Positions 45,369-54,753 of a stretch of 64,000 bases of DNA are shown piece by piece. The DNA comes from Lysobacter arseniciresistens ZS79 (GTDB taxonomy: Bacteria; Pseudomonadota; Gammaproteobacteria; Xanthomonadales; Xanthomonadaceae). The notes under the pieces were generated by a model. That model was not told where the DNA came from. It ran no database searches and saw nothing but the letters and a program-made list of their open reading frames with translations. The stretch spans positions 123,416 to 187,415 of the forward strand of contig NZ_AVPT01000003.1 of NCBI RefSeq assembly GCF_000768335.1, given 5' to 3'. Numbering within the stretch: the first letter of the stretch is position 1; each line of letters starts with the position of its first letter. A program made the position numbers and the translations under genes.

Positions 45369-46448
45369 TCAGCGTGCGCTGAGCGCGTGCACCGCCTCCA
45401 CCAGCACCGCCACGTGGTCCGGGTCCATGTCCGGCGACATGCCGTGGCCGAGGTTGAACACGTGGCCTTCGCGCGAGCCGCCGTTGCCGTCGCGGTAGCT
45501 GTCGAGCGCACGGCCGACCTCACTGCGGATCGCCTCGGGGCTGGCGTACAGCGTCACCGGGTCGAGGTTGCCCTGCAGCGCGACCCGGCCGCCGGTGCGG
45601 CGCGCGGCCTCGCCCAGCTCGATGGTCCAGTCGACCCCGACCGCGTCGGTGCCGCTGGCGGCGAGGTCGGCCACGTGCAGGCCGTTGCCCTTGCCGAACA
45701 GGATCAGCGGCGCGCGCGCGTCGCCGTCGCCGTCGCCGCGCTCCAGCTCGCGGGCGATGCGGGTCAGGTAGCGCAGCGAGAACTCGCGGTACATCGCCGG
45801 CGACAGCACGCCGCCCCAGGTGTCGAACACCTGCAGCGCCTGCGCGCCGGCCGCGCGCTGCGCCGACAGGTAGGCGATGACGGCGTCGGTGGTGACCTCC
45901 AGCAGCCGGTGCATCGCCGCCGGGTCGTTCAGCGCCAGCGACTTGACCCGCGCGAAGTCCTTGCTGCCGCCGCCTTCCACCATGTAGCAGGCCAGCGTCC
46001 ACGGGCTGCCGGAAAAGCCGATCAGCGGCACGCTGCCGTCGAGTTCGCGGCGGATGGTCGACACCGCGTCCATCACGTAGCGCAGGTCGGTCGCCATGTC
46101 GGGCACGCCGAGGCGGGCGATGTCGGCGGCGTTGCGCACCGGGCGCTCGAACTTCGGGCCCTCGCCCTCGACGAAATACAGCCCCAGGCCCATCGCGTCG
46201 GGCACGGTGAGGATGTCGGAGAACAAGATCGCCGCGTCCAGCGGGAACCGGCGCAGCGGCTGCAGGGTGACCTCGCAGGCCAGCTCCGGGTTCTTGGCCA
46301 TCGCCAGGAAGCTGCCGGCGGCCTTGCGGGTGGCACGGTACTCCGGCAGGTAGCGGCCGGCCTGGCGCATCAGCCAGACGGGCGTGCGGTCCACGGGCTG
46401 GCGGCGCAGGGCGCGCAGGAAGCGGTCGTTGCGGAGGGGGCTGGTCAC
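45369..46448 (-). CDS. hemE: Uroporphyrinogen decarboxylase
   Basis: 359 residues. It decarboxylates uroporphyrinogen III to coproporphyrinogen III in heme synthesis. Signatures [30 protein letters not shown] and the substrate region [18 protein letters not shown] are intact, with the C-terminal [14 protein letters not shown]. The start is GTG (46446-46448), preceded by AGGA on the minus strand. It follows aroK-aroB-WGR in the same direction, a usual order in this family of bacteria. Confidence 0.96.
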   Translation of the reverse strand: MTSPLRNDRFLRALRRQPVDRTPVWLMRQAGRYLPEYRATRKAAGSFLAMAKNPELACEVTLQPLRRFPLDAAILFSDILTVPDAMGLGLYFVEGEGPKFERPVRNAADIARLGVPDMATDLRYVMDAVSTIRRELDGSVPLIGFSGSPWTLACYMVEGGGSKDFARVKSLALNDPAAMHRLLEVTTDAVIAYLSAQRAAGAQALQVFDTWGGVLSPAMYREFSLRYLTRIARELERGDGDGDARAPLILFGKGNGLHVADLAASGTDAVGVDWTIELGEAARRTGGRVALQGNLDPVTLYASPEAIRSEVGRALDSYRDGNGGSREGHVFNLGHGMSPDMDPDHVAVLVEAVHALSAR

Positions 46449-46585
46449 GGCGGGGGTCCTCGAAGGCGCGGAAACGGGGCGCGTCGCGGGCCGGGCGGGC
46501 CGGCGGCGTCGCGCGATGGCGCGCATGGTACGCGGCGGCGGCGGTCGGCGTTCCCGGGCGGGGCGGGACGCAGCGTCCCGTAGGG

Positions 46586-46840
46586 TCAGCGGCGGCCGTC
46601 CATGCCCTGGCTGAACATCACCTGGAAGCCGCGCTTGAGCTGCTGGTCGCGCGCCTGCTCCAGCGCCTGCTGCGCGCTGTCGCGGTCGAGGAACTGCTCG
46701 CGCCGCACCTGGCTGCGCCCGCCGATCTGGCCGGTCTCCCGCACCAGCGTCCAGCCGCCGAGCAGGTCCGGCTGCAGCATCAGCTGCACGAAGCGCGGAG
46801 CCTCGGGGCCGTCGGGACGTTGTTGCAGCAGCAGTCGCAT
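46586..46840 (-). CDS. Small WGR-domain protein
   Basis: 84 residues, nearly all one WGR-like domain (about 3-75): [35 protein letters not shown], and a closing LKRGFQV helix. WGR domains occur in PARP1, in MolR-type regulators and as stand-alone bacterial proteins, and bind nucleic acid in known cases. Function here is unknown. The WGR triplet itself reads GGR. It lies between hemE and aroB, with a palindromic repeat 47 bases upstream of its start. Confidence 0.75.
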   Translation of the reverse strand: MRLLLQQRPDGPEAPRFVQLMLQPDLLGGWTLVRETGQIGGRSQVRREQFLDRDSAQQALEQARDQQLKRGFQVMFSQGMDGRR

Positions 46841-46886
46841 GGACGGGGATTGTACGGGCACCGCGTCGCTTTCCGCCGTTGTCCGC

Positions 46887-47034
46887 GTAGGAGCGACGTG
46901 AGTCGCGACCCACTGACAATCGGTTTCGCTGCGGTCAACGCGATCCCGCGTTCGCTCGCCCACGGTCCTGCTACCGATGGTGGGAGAAACCGGCCGACCA
47001 CTTGTCAGTGGGTCGCGACTCACGTCGCTCCTAC
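46887..47034. repeat. REPIN-like palindromic element (two inverted REP units)
   Basis: Two 33-base arms, 46887-46919 and 47002-47034, are exact reverse complements. Each begins or ends with the REP-like core GTAGGAGCGACGTGAGTCGC, whose GCGAC/GTCGC forms a small hairpin on its own. Inner pairs (GGTTTC with GAAACC) extend the foldback, so the whole 148 bases can form one long hairpin. Such doublets are mobilised by RAYT-type transposases and scatter through Pseudomonas and Xanthomonad genomes. It occurs once in this window. The right arm overlaps the last codons of aroB. Confidence 0.88.
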
Positions 47035-48141
47035 AGCTCCCCCTTCGGACAGGACCTCCAGCACGGCGTCGTCGGCCACGTTCGCCACCACGCGCGCCGC
47101 GCCGGCACGGTCCCACAGGATGAAGCGGATACCGTCGGCGTCGGCCTTCTTGTCGAGCCGCATCCGCTGCAGCAGCGCCTGCGGGGACAGCCCGGCGGGC
47201 AGGTCGGTCGGCAGGCCCAGTCGTCGCAGCAGGTCGCGCAACCGCTCCGCGTCGGACGCCGGGGCCAGCCCCAGCGCGGTCGACAGCCGCGCCGCCAGCA
47301 TCATGCCGACCGCGACCGCTTCGCCGTGGTTGAGTCCGTCGGTGCTGCCCGCGTAGCCCTGTTCGGCCTCGATCGCGTGGCCGAAGGTGTGGCCGAAGTT
47401 GAGCAGGGCGCGCTCGCCGTGCTCGAACGGGTCACGCGCGACGACATCGGCCTTGCAGCGGCACGAACGCGCGATCGCCTCGGCCAGCGCCGCGTCGTCG
47501 CCGGCGAGCAGGGCGTCCGCGTTCGCCTCCAGCCAGTCGAGGAAGCCGGCGTCGAGGATCGCGCCGTACTTGACCACCTCGGCCAGTCCGGCACGCAGTT
47601 CGCGACCGGGCAGGGTGCGCAGGGCGACGGTGTCGGCCAGCACGGCCACCGGCGGGTGGAACGCGCCTGCGAGGTTCTTGCCGGCCGGCAGGTCGACCGC
47701 GGTCTTGCCGCCCACCGACGAGTCGACCATCGCCAGCAGCGTGGTCGGCAGCTGCACCACGTCGATGCCGCGCATCCAGCAGGCCGCGGCGAAGCCGGCG
47801 AGGTCGCCGACGACGCCGCCGCCGAGCGCGAGCACGGTCGCGTCGCGGGTGGCGCCGAGCCGGGCCAGCGCGTCCAGCACTTCGCCGAAACGCTGCAGGG
47901 TCTTCTCGTGCTCGCCGGCAGGCATCACGTGGCGGGCTATCGAAAGCTCCGGCCGGGCCGAGCGCAACGCGTCCTCGACCCGGGCGGCGTACAGCGGCGC
48001 CACGTTGGTGTCGCTGACCAGCAGCACGTGGCGGCCGCGCAGCGGGGTGGCCAGTCGGGCGCCGTCGTCGAGCAGTCCCGGCGCGATCGCGATCCGGTAC
48101 GGCCGCTCGCCGCCGACCTCGACCGTGCGTTGCGCGCTCAT
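47020..48141 (-). CDS. aroB: 3-dehydroquinate synthase
   Basis: 373 residues. It makes dehydroquinate from DAHP in the shikimate pathway, using NAD and a metal ion. Family blocks [39 protein letters not shown] and the zinc-site [13 protein letters not shown] are intact. The start overlaps the aroK stop (ATGA), so the two are coupled. The stop codon and last few residues (VGAT) are supplied by the right arm of the REPIN element, which seems to have inserted at the very end of the gene and replaced its natural terminus. Confidence 0.96.
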   Translation of the reverse strand: MSAQRTVEVGGERPYRIAIAPGLLDDGARLATPLRGRHVLLVSDTNVAPLYAARVEDALRSARPELSIARHVMPAGEHEKTLQRFGEVLDALARLGATRDATVLALGGGVVGDLAGFAAACWMRGIDVVQLPTTLLAMVDSSVGGKTAVDLPAGKNLAGAFHPPVAVLADTVALRTLPGRELRAGLAEVVKYGAILDAGFLDWLEANADALLAGDDAALAEAIARSCRCKADVVARDPFEHGERALLNFGHTFGHAIEAEQGYAGSTDGLNHGEAVAVGMMLAARLSTALGLAPASDAERLRDLLRRLGLPTDLPAGLSPQALLQRMRLDKKADADGIRFILWDRAGAARVVANVADDAVLEVLSEGGAVGAT

Positions 48142-48677
48142 GCCGCGGCCCCGCGCTGCCAGCGCTGTTGCAGTTCCGCGGCCAGCCGCTGCGCGGCCGC
48201 GGCGGCGTCAAGGCCGTCGGTGTCGAACTCGAGATCGGCGACCTCGCGGTACAGCGGCCCGCGGGCCTGCGCCATCGCCTGCAGCACCTGTTCGCGGTCG
48301 GGCCGCTGCAGCAGCGGGCGGGTGTGGTCGCGCGCAAGCCGCTCCAGCTGCTGCGCCGGCGATACCTGCAGGTGCACGACGAAGCCGCGCCGGTGCAGCA
48401 GCCGCCGGTTGCCGTCATCCAGCACCGCGCCGCCGCCGGTGGCCAGCAGCACGCCGTCGTCTGCCAGCAGTTGCGACAGCATCGCCGACTCGCGGCTGCG
48501 GAAGCCGGCTTCGCCCTCGCATTCGAAGATGGTCGCCACGCTGGCACCGGTGTGCTGCTCGATCGCGCGGTCGCAGTCGGCCAGGCGCAGGCCGAAGCGC
48601 TCGGCCAGCCGGCGGCCGATGCAGCTTTTGCCGGCGCCGGTCGGGCCGACCAGGATGAGGTTCGCGGCGGGGTTCAT
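48138..48677 (-). CDS. aroK: Shikimate kinase
   Basis: 179 residues. It phosphorylates shikimate at the 3-hydroxyl. The P-loop GPTGAGKS is at residues 11-18, the shikimate-binding DRAIEQHTG and [10 protein letters not shown] regions and ATGGGAV Walker-B-like loop follow, and the lid arginine is in RPLLQRPDR. The ATG is at 48675-48677. It is the first gene of the aroK-aroB pair; dodecin is divergent about 110 bases away, with a GC-rich hairpin (48749-48766) between. Confidence 0.96.
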   Translation of the reverse strand: MNPAANLILVGPTGAGKSCIGRRLAERFGLRLADCDRAIEQHTGASVATIFECEGEAGFRSRESAMLSQLLADDGVLLATGGGAVLDDGNRRLLHRRGFVVHLQVSPAQQLERLARDHTRPLLQRPDREQVLQAMAQARGPLYREVADLEFDTDGLDAAAAAQRLAAELQQRWQRGAAA

Positions 48678-48787
48678 GTGGTGATTGTAGGGTCGGGCGG
48701 CGCGGCGTAGCGGATTCTTAACGCGGTCCGTCCCAGCATGGCCGGCACCGGCCGCGCCCGCGGCCGGACCGACAGAAGGAGAACGCC

Positions 48788-48991
48788 ATGGCAGTCGCGA
48801 AGGTCATCGAACTCAACGCCTCGTCGTCCAAGAGCATGGAGGACGCCGTGCAGACCGGCCTGCGCAAGGCCGCCGAATCGGTCAAGGGGATCAAGGGCGC
48901 GTGGGTCAAGGAGGTCAAGGTGGTGACCGACGACAGCGGCAACATCACCGAGTGGCGGGTCGACATGAAGGTGACCTTCGTCGTCCAGTGA
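48788..48991 (+). CDS. Dodecin family flavin-binding protein
   Basis: 67 residues, typical dodecin size. Twelve copies form a hollow sphere that stores flavins (FMN, riboflavin or lumichrome). Family features are [19 protein letters not shown] at the N-terminus and the strand [10 protein letters not shown], where the aromatic (Trp39) stacks on the flavin. AAGGAGA lies just before ATG 48788. It is a single-gene unit with its own upstream region. pdxH, an FMN enzyme, follows after 55 bases, which may be meaningful. Confidence 0.93.
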   Translation: MAVAKVIELNASSSKSMEDAVQTGLRKAAESVKGIKGAWVKEVKVVTDDSGNITEWRVDMKVTFVVQ

Positions 48992-49046
48992 CGCCTGGCC
49001 GGACGCGCGGCGTGCAGCCACGCCGCCGTCCGGTGACAATGCGCCG

Positions 49047-49649
49047 ATGGACACTCCCGACCTGCTCAAAGACGCGCTCGCCACCTTCGACGAGCTGTTC
49101 GCCCAGGCCCGCGCCGCCGGCGAGCCCGACCCGACCGCGATGGTGGTCGCCACCGCCGGCCTCGATGCCCGCCCGTCGGCGCGCACGGTGCTGCTGAAGG
49201 CGCACGACGCGCGCGGCTTCGTCTTCTACACCCACCTCGACGGCCGCAAGGGCCGCGAGCTGCAGGCCAACCCGCAGGCCGCGCTGCTGTTCCACTGGCC
49301 GCGCGTGCAGGAAGGCGTGCAGGTGCGGATCGAGGGGCCGGTCGAGCTGGTCTCCGACGCGGAGGCCGACGCCTACTTCGCCAGCCGGCCGCGCGGCAGC
49401 CAGGTCGGAGCGTGGGCGTCCAAGCAGTCCGAGACGATGGAGACCCGGCAGCGCTTCGAGGAGCGCATCGCCGAGGTCGAGGGCGAGTTCGAGGGCCGCG
49501 ACGTGACCCGTCCGCCGCGCTGGTCGGGCCTGCGCGTGCGGCCGATGACGATCGAGTTCTGGTACGCGCGCGGCCACCGCCTGCATGAGCGCACCGTCTA
49601 CGAAAGCGACGTCGCCGGCATCTGGTCGAAGCGGATGCTGTACCCGTGA
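49047..49649 (+). CDS. pdxH: Pyridoxamine 5'-phosphate oxidase
   Basis: 200 residues. An FMN enzyme that makes pyridoxal phosphate from PNP or PMP. Conserved parts are [20 protein letters not shown] (FMN site), [16 protein letters not shown], the substrate segment [16 protein letters not shown] and the C-terminal signature [14 protein letters not shown]. The full family length is present. The next gene starts on the stop codon of this one. Confidence 0.97.
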   Translation: MDTPDLLKDALATFDELFAQARAAGEPDPTAMVVATAGLDARPSARTVLLKAHDARGFVFYTHLDGRKGRELQANPQAALLFHWPRVQEGVQVRIEGPVELVSDAEADAYFASRPRGSQVGAWASKQSETMETRQRFEERIAEVEGEFEGRDVTRPPRWSGLRVRPMTIEFWYARGHRLHERTVYESDVAGIWSKRMLYP

Positions 49650-50443
49650 TCGGCCCGCGGCGCATCGTCTGCCTGACCGAGGAACCGACCGAAACCCTCT
49701 ACGCGCTGGGCGAACAGGACCGCATCGTCGGCATCAGCGGCTTCACCGTGCGGCCGCCGGTCGCGCGGAAGGAGAAGCCGAAGGTCAGCGCCTTCACCAG
49801 CGCCAAGGTCGGCGAAATCCTCAAACTGCAACCCGACTTCGTGGTCGGCTTCTCCGATATCCAGGCCGACATCGCCGCCGAGCTGGTGCGCAACGGCATC
49901 GAGGTGTGGATCGCCAACCACCGCAGCGTCGACGGCATCCTCGGCTACATCCGCCGGCTCGGCGCGCTGGTCGGCGTGGCGGAACGCGCCAACGCCTATG
50001 CCGACGAGCTGCAGCGCGGCCTCGACCACATCGCCGAAGCGGCCGCGCGGCTGCCGCGGCGGCCGAAGGTGTATTTCGAGGAGTGGGACGAGCCCCTCAT
50101 CACCGGCATCCGCTGGGTCGCCGAACTGGTCCGGATAGCCGGCGGCGACGATGTGTTCCCCGAGCGGTCGGTCGAATCGCTTGCGAAGCAGCGCATCCTC
50201 GAGGACGCCTCGGAGGTCGTGCGCCGGGCGCCGGACATCATCCTCGGCTCGTGGTGCGGCAAGAAGTTCCGGCCCGGGAAGGTCGCCGCCCGTCCCGGCT
50301 GGGACGCGATCCCGGCGGTGCGCGACGGCGAACTGCACGAGATCAAGTCGCCGATGATCCTGCAACCGGGCCCTGCGGCGCTGACCGACGGCGTCGGCGC
50401 GATCGCCGCGGTCATCCGCGACTGGGCGGTCCGCCACGGCTGA
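49646..50443 (+). CDS. BtuF-like substrate-binding-fold protein without signal peptide
   Basis: 265 residues of the type III periplasmic-binding fold used by cobalamin and siderophore carriers: [60 protein letters not shown] and [15 protein letters not shown]. It begins directly with the first strand; there is no signal peptide or lipobox, so it should stay in the cytosol, and no ABC permease or ATPase lies nearby. It may bind corrinoid or another metal complex inside the cell. The start is GTG 49646, overlapping the pdxH stop, a tight coupling. Confidence 0.8.
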   Translation: MIGPRRIVCLTEEPTETLYALGEQDRIVGISGFTVRPPVARKEKPKVSAFTSAKVGEILKLQPDFVVGFSDIQADIAAELVRNGIEVWIANHRSVDGILGYIRRLGALVGVAERANAYADELQRGLDHIAEAAARLPRRPKVYFEEWDEPLITGIRWVAELVRIAGGDDVFPERSVESLAKQRILEDASEVVRRAPDIILGSWCGKKFRPGKVAARPGWDAIPAVRDGELHEIKSPMILQPGPAALTDGVGAIAAVIRDWAVRHG

Positions 50444-50524
50444 AGCGCGGCGGCTGAACCGCGACGAGCGTGCCTTCACACCGCCTGTGGCATACCTCCG
50501 CCGTCCAAGACGAGGGAGTCCGCC

Positions 50525-50899
50525 ATGTTCCGCAGGTTCGTAGTCACCCCGCTGCTGGTCGTTTCACTGACGCTGTCGATGGTCGTCACCCCCGCGACCG
50601 CCGGCGTCATCAGCACCCAGCAGGCGCTGTCCGCCGAGTTGCGCGCGGCCAAGGAGACCCAGGTCCGCCAGTCGCTCGCGCGCGACGACGTGCGCCTGGC
50701 GATGCAGCGGCTGGGCGTCGACCCGGCCGACGCCGATGCACGCATCGCCTCGCTCAGCGACGCCGAACTCGTCCAGATGCAGGGCGAGCTCGACCGCCTG
50801 CCGGCCGGCGGCGACGCGCTGGCGGTGATCGGCGTGGTGTTCCTGGTGCTGCTGATCCTGGAGCTGGTCGGCGTCACCAACATCTTCAACCGGGTGTGA
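50525..50899 (+). CDS. PA2779 family protein
   Basis: 124 residues with an N-terminal signal-like helix (TPLLVVSLTLSMVVTPATAG), a polar middle (VRQSLARDDVRLAMQRLGVD and DARIASLSDAELVQMQGEL), and a C-terminal membrane helix (ALAVIGVVFLVLLILELVGV) ending in TNIFNRV. This is the layout of the PA2779 family, always next to a PA2778-type peptidase, as here with a one-base overlap of stop and start. The function of the pair is unknown. It resembles a small secreted or membrane-held substrate for the partner. Confidence 0.85.
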   Translation: MFRRFVVTPLLVVSLTLSMVVTPATAGVISTQQALSAELRAAKETQVRQSLARDDVRLAMQRLGVDPADADARIASLSDAELVQMQGELDRLPAGGDALAVIGVVFLVLLILELVGVTNIFNRV

Positions 50900-51915
50900 T
50901 GCCCGCGGCGCGGACGCGGGTCCGGGCCACGGCGAAGGCAAGGGCGGCGGCGGGCCTCGCGCTCGCCGCCGCCGTGCTGTTGTCGGCCGGCTGCTCGATC
51001 AACCCCGACTGGAAGCTTGCACGCGGCGACACGCCCGCGCCCGCGGTGCTGCTGGACGTGCCGTTCCACCCGCAGACCGAGTACCAGTGTGGCCCCGCGG
51101 CACTGGCCACCGTGCTCGGTGCCAGCGGCGTGACAATCAGCCCCGAGGCGCTGGTGCCGCAGGTCTACCTGCCCGGTCGCGAGGGCAGCCTGCAGCTGGA
51201 ACTGGTCGCCGCGACCCGCCGCGCCGGACGTATCCCGTACCAGATCGAGCGCGACCCCGACGCGTTGCTGGCCGAGGTCCGCGCCGGCCACCCGGTGCTG
51301 GTGCTGCAGAACCTGCTGGTGCGGACGGTGCCGAAGTGGCACTACGCGGTGGTGGTCGGAATGGCGCCCGCGCACAACCGGGTGATCCTCAATAGCGGCA
51401 CCGAGCGCGGGCTGGAGGTGCCGGCGCCGAAGTTCCTGCGCACCTGGGACTGGGCCGACCGCTGGGGCCTGCTCGCGCTGGAGCCGGGTGAGCTGCCGGC
51501 GCGTGCCGATGCCGGGCGCTACCTCGCCGCGGTCGCCGATTTCGAGGCGGTTGCCGGTGCCGAAGCCGCCACGCCCGCTTACGCGGCGGCGCTGGAGCGC
51601 TGGCCGCACGACCCGCGCGTCCACCTCGCCCTCGGCAACCAGGCCTACGCCGCGCAGCAAACGCGACAGGCCGCCGGCCACTACCGCCGCGGGCTGCAAC
51701 TGGCGCCGGACGACGCCGTGCTCGGCAACAACTACGCCAGCGTGCTGGGCGAGCTGGGTTGTCGCGCCGAAGCCGCTGCCGCCATCGCCCGCGCGCTGGC
51801 CGGCAGCGGCACCGACGGACGCTGGCGCGAGCAGCTCGAAACCACCCGCGCGGAACTGGCGGCGCAGTCCGGCAAGCGAAGCAAGAGCTGCGTGGAGTTC
51901 CGCGGGACGCCCTGA
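50899..51915 (+). CDS. PA2778 family C39-like cysteine peptidase with TPR domain, lipoprotein
   Basis: 338 residues. A lipobox LSAGC (Cys32) marks a lipoprotein. The papain-like C39 domain follows: Cys64 in TEYQCGPAALATVL and a catalytic His in PKWHYAVVVGM, with the downstream Asn/Asp in RVILNSGTE. After about residue 210 come TPR repeats (RVHLALGNQAYAAQQTRQAA). C39 peptidases in ABC exporters cut leader peptides at double-glycine sites; here the domain is in the periplasm and has no exporter. The ATG overlaps the stop of the PA2779 gene, so the two proteins are made together. Confidence 0.87.
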   Translation: MPAARTRVRATAKARAAAGLALAAAVLLSAGCSINPDWKLARGDTPAPAVLLDVPFHPQTEYQCGPAALATVLGASGVTISPEALVPQVYLPGREGSLQLELVAATRRAGRIPYQIERDPDALLAEVRAGHPVLVLQNLLVRTVPKWHYAVVVGMAPAHNRVILNSGTERGLEVPAPKFLRTWDWADRWGLLALEPGELPARADAGRYLAAVADFEAVAGAEAATPAYAAALERWPHDPRVHLALGNQAYAAQQTRQAAGHYRRGLQLAPDDAVLGNNYASVLGELGCRAEAAAAIARALAGSGTDGRWREQLETTRAELAAQSGKRSKSCVEFRGTP

Positions 51916-51965
51916 GTTCCTCGAAAGGCGGGACCTGTGGTTCCAGGGGCGGCCCGCCGCCGCGC

Positions 51966-52469
51966 CTACCGCGCCGGGAAGTCCCGGCTGAACTGCATCG
52001 TCGCCGGCGCCGCGCCCTCGCGCCGGATCTCCACGTCGAACATCAGCGTCTCCGGCAGGTCCACGCGTACCGTCCCGACATGGTCGACCAGGTCGCCGGC
52101 ATGCAGTTCGCGCATCGCGACGGGGTGGCGGTTGCCGCGCAGGTCGGTCGCCGTCGCGGTGACCACCGCCGGCACCGACACCTCCTGCATCTCGGGGCCC
52201 TCGCGCACGCCGACCAGCAGCATCACGACGTCCTCGCCGCGCTCGATGCCGTAGCGCGCGGCGACGGTGTCGTCCAGGGTCGAGGTCTGCATCACCGTGG
52301 CCCGGACGGTGGCGTCGCCGACCTGCAGGGTCGCCTCGCGCGGTGCTGCCGGTGCGTCGGTCGCGGCCGGCGGCGCAGCGTCGCAACCGGCCAGCAGCAG
52401 TGTGGCGGCGAGCAGGGACGGCACGAACAGGCGTGCGGCGCGGTGAACGGAAATCCGGGGGATGCGCAT
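51966..52469 (-). CDS. DUF4426 lipoprotein
   Basis: 167 residues with lipobox LAGC (Cys29). The DUF4426 domain forms most of the mature protein (GDATVRATVMQTSTLDDTVA, VMLLVGVREG and NRHPVAMRELHAGDLVDHVG). Proteins of this kind sit beside proC in Pseudomonas as well and have no known function; the fold is expected to be beta-rich. The gene lies ten bases after proC in the same direction. Confidence 0.82.
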   Translation of the reverse strand: MRIPRISVHRAARLFVPSLLAATLLLAGCDAAPPAATDAPAAPREATLQVGDATVRATVMQTSTLDDTVAARYGIERGEDVVMLLVGVREGPEMQEVSVPAVVTATATDLRGNRHPVAMRELHAGDLVDHVGTVRVDLPETLMFDVEIRREGAAPATMQFSRDFPAR

Positions 52470-52479
52470 CGGTGGCTCC

Positions 52480-53322
52480 TCAATCGTTGGCGGCGGACAG
52501 CTCGCGTCCGCGCCGGGTGGCGGCGGCGATGGCGCGGTCGACCAGTTCGCGCAGGCCGCCGGCCTCGAAGGTCTCGATCGCAGCCTGGGTGGTGCCGTTG
52601 GGCGAGGTGACCTTGCGCCGCAGCACGTCGGCCGGCTCGTCCAGTTCGGTCAGCATCCGTGCGGCGCCGAGCAGGGTGTGGCTGGCGAGCTGCCGCGCGG
52701 TGGCCTCGGGCAGCCCCTGGCGCACGCCGGCAGCCTGCATCGCCTCGGCCAGCAGGAACACGTAGGCCGGGCCGCTGCCGGATACCGCGGTGACCGCGTC
52801 CATCTGCGCCTCGTCGTCGATCCAGACCACCGGCCCGACCGCCTCGACCAGCTCGCCGGCCTGCGCCTTCTGCACCGCGTCGACCTGCGCGTTGGCGAAC
52901 AGCCCGGTGATGCCGGCACCGAGCAGCGCCGGCGTGTTGGGCATCGCCCGCACCACCGGGACGGCGCCGCCGAGCCAATCCGACAGCTGGGTCGAGGTGA
53001 TGCCCGCGGCGACCGAGATCGCCACCGGACGGGTCGCCTGGGCCACCGGCGCCAGCTCGTTGCAGACCGTGCGCATCACCTGCGGCTTGACCGCCAGCAG
53101 CCAGACCGCGGCGCCGTCGACGGCCTCGGCGGCGGTGGCGAAGCAGCGCACGCCGAAATCCGCGGCCAGCGCCCCGCGCAGCGCCTCCACCGGCTCGGCC
53201 ACCCGGACGCAGCCCGGGTCGGCGCCGCGCGCGATCATCCCGCCGATCAGGCTGCGCGCCATGTTGCCGCCGCCGATGAAGGCGATCACGGGGGTGTCGG
53301 TCTGGACAGGTGCGTTGGCCAT
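52480..53322 (-). CDS. proC: Pyrroline-5-carboxylate reductase
   Basis: 280 residues. It performs the final NADPH-dependent step in proline synthesis. The Rossmann start IAFIGGGNMARSLIGG, the LAVKPQVM block and the C-terminal signature SGSGPAYVFLLAEAM / KVTSPNGTTQAAIETFE are all intact. The ATG is at 53320-53322. It opens a short operon with the DUF4426 lipoprotein. Confidence 0.97.
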   Translation of the reverse strand: MANAPVQTDTPVIAFIGGGNMARSLIGGMIARGADPGCVRVAEPVEALRGALAADFGVRCFATAAEAVDGAAVWLLAVKPQVMRTVCNELAPVAQATRPVAISVAAGITSTQLSDWLGGAVPVVRAMPNTPALLGAGITGLFANAQVDAVQKAQAGELVEAVGPVVWIDDEAQMDAVTAVSGSGPAYVFLLAEAMQAAGVRQGLPEATARQLASHTLLGAARMLTELDEPADVLRRKVTSPNGTTQAAIETFEAGGLRELVDRAIAAATRRGRELSAAND

Positions 53323-53660
53323 CGGGGGTGCCTCTTTCAGGATCAACGCCCAGTGTAAGAGGGCGTGCGGCGTGACGCCCGTCGCAGGCCGGGGCTGGCC
53401 GGTCGGGGGCGGTGGCCGCGTTCCGCCAACACGGGGATTCGCGTTCAGCCGGACGGGCGGCACGCGGCGCCGCCGGACAGGTTCCGGAACCGGTTCAGCG
53501 AGGCGCCGGCAAGGCCGCCGGTGCGACCGGAAACCTGTGACACCGGCCTGCATCGGGGCCGCGGATCGGGGGCTATACTGCCGGGCAGGGGCAATCCCGT
53601 GCATGGTCGGGCGCATCGGCGCCGGCGGGCACACCATCATCGCAGTGCGGGGGAGCACGC
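53323..53660. other. Non-coding gap between proC and pilT
   Basis: 338 bases with no gene. It is GC-rich with many GCCGG repeats. TATACT at 53574-53579 is a good -10 candidate for pilT, about 80 bases before its ATG, but no matching -35 is clear. In Pseudomonas the PLP-homeostasis gene yggS occupies this junction; none is seen here. Confidence 0.55.
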
Positions 53661-54698
53661 ATGGATATCGCCGAGCTGTTGGCGTTCTCGGTCAAGAACA
53701 AGGCATCCGACCTGCATCTGTCGGCCGGCATGCCGCCGATGATCCGGGTCGACGGCGACGTGCGCCGGATCAACATCCCGGCGCTGGACCACAAGGCGGT
53801 GCACGCGCTCGTCTACGACATCATGTCGGACAAGCAGCGGCGCGACTTCGAGGAGTTCCTCGAGGTCGACTTCTCGTTCGAGATTCCCGGGCTGGCCCGC
53901 TTCCGCGTCAACGCGTTCAACCAGAACCGCGGCGCCGGCGCGGTGTTCCGCACCATTCCGTCGGACATCCTGTCGCTGGAGGACCTCGGCACGCCGCGGA
54001 TCTTCAAGGAGCTGATCGACCAGCCGCAGGGGCTCATCCTGGTGACCGGCCCGACCGGCTCGGGCAAGTCGACCACGCTGGCGGCGATGATCGACCACAT
54101 CAACAAGAACGAGTACGCGCACATCCTCTCGGTCGAGGACCCGATCGAGTTCGTGCACACCTCGCAGAAGTGCCTGATCAACCAGCGCGAGGTCCACCGC
54201 GACACCCACGGCTTCAACGAGGCGCTGCGCTCGGCGTTGCGCGAGGACCCGGACTACATCCTGGTCGGCGAGTTGCGCGACCTGGAGACGATTCGTCTCG
54301 CGCTGACCGCCGCGGAAACCGGCCACCTCGTGTTTGGCACCCTGCACACCTCGTCGGCGGCCAAGACCGTCGACCGCATCATCGACGTGTTCCCTGCCGG
54401 CGAGAAGCCGATGGTGCGCTCGATGCTGTCGGAAAGCCTGCGCGCGGTGATCTCGCAGGCGCTGCTGAAGAAGGTCGGCGGCGGCCGCACCGCGGCGTGG
54501 GAGATCATGGTCGGCACCCCGGCCATCCGCAACCTGATCCGCGAGGACAAGGTCGCGCAGATGTACTCGGCGATCCAGACCGGCCAGCAGGCCGGCATGA
54601 TGACCCTGGACCAGCACCTGCAGGACCTGGTCAAGCGCGGCCTGATCCTCAAGCCGCAGGCCCGCGAGTACGCCAAGGACAAGCGCCTGTTCGACTGA
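53661..54698 (+). CDS. pilT: Type IV pilus retraction ATPase PilT
   Basis: 345 residues (normal). This hexameric cytosolic motor pulls in type IV pili for twitching and DNA uptake. An N-terminal PAS-like domain (SDLHLSAGMPPMIRVDG) is followed by the RecA core: Walker A GPTGSGKS (130-137), Asp box ILSVEDPIEFVH, Walker B, and the His box TGHLVFGTLHTSSAAKT. The C-terminal retraction motif AIRNLIREDK is present. pilU follows 55 bases later. Confidence 0.97.
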   Translation: MDIAELLAFSVKNKASDLHLSAGMPPMIRVDGDVRRINIPALDHKAVHALVYDIMSDKQRRDFEEFLEVDFSFEIPGLARFRVNAFNQNRGAGAVFRTIPSDILSLEDLGTPRIFKELIDQPQGLILVTGPTGSGKSTTLAAMIDHINKNEYAHILSVEDPIEFVHTSQKCLINQREVHRDTHGFNEALRSALREDPDYILVGELRDLETIRLALTAAETGHLVFGTLHTSSAAKTVDRIIDVFPAGEKPMVRSMLSESLRAVISQALLKKVGGGRTAAWEIMVGTPAIRNLIREDKVAQMYSAIQTGQQAGMMTLDQHLQDLVKRGLILKPQAREYAKDKRLFD

Positions 54699-54753
54699 AC
54701 CAGGCGACCGCCATCGGCCGCGGATGCCCGCGGTTGCGAGAGGAAACACGGTA

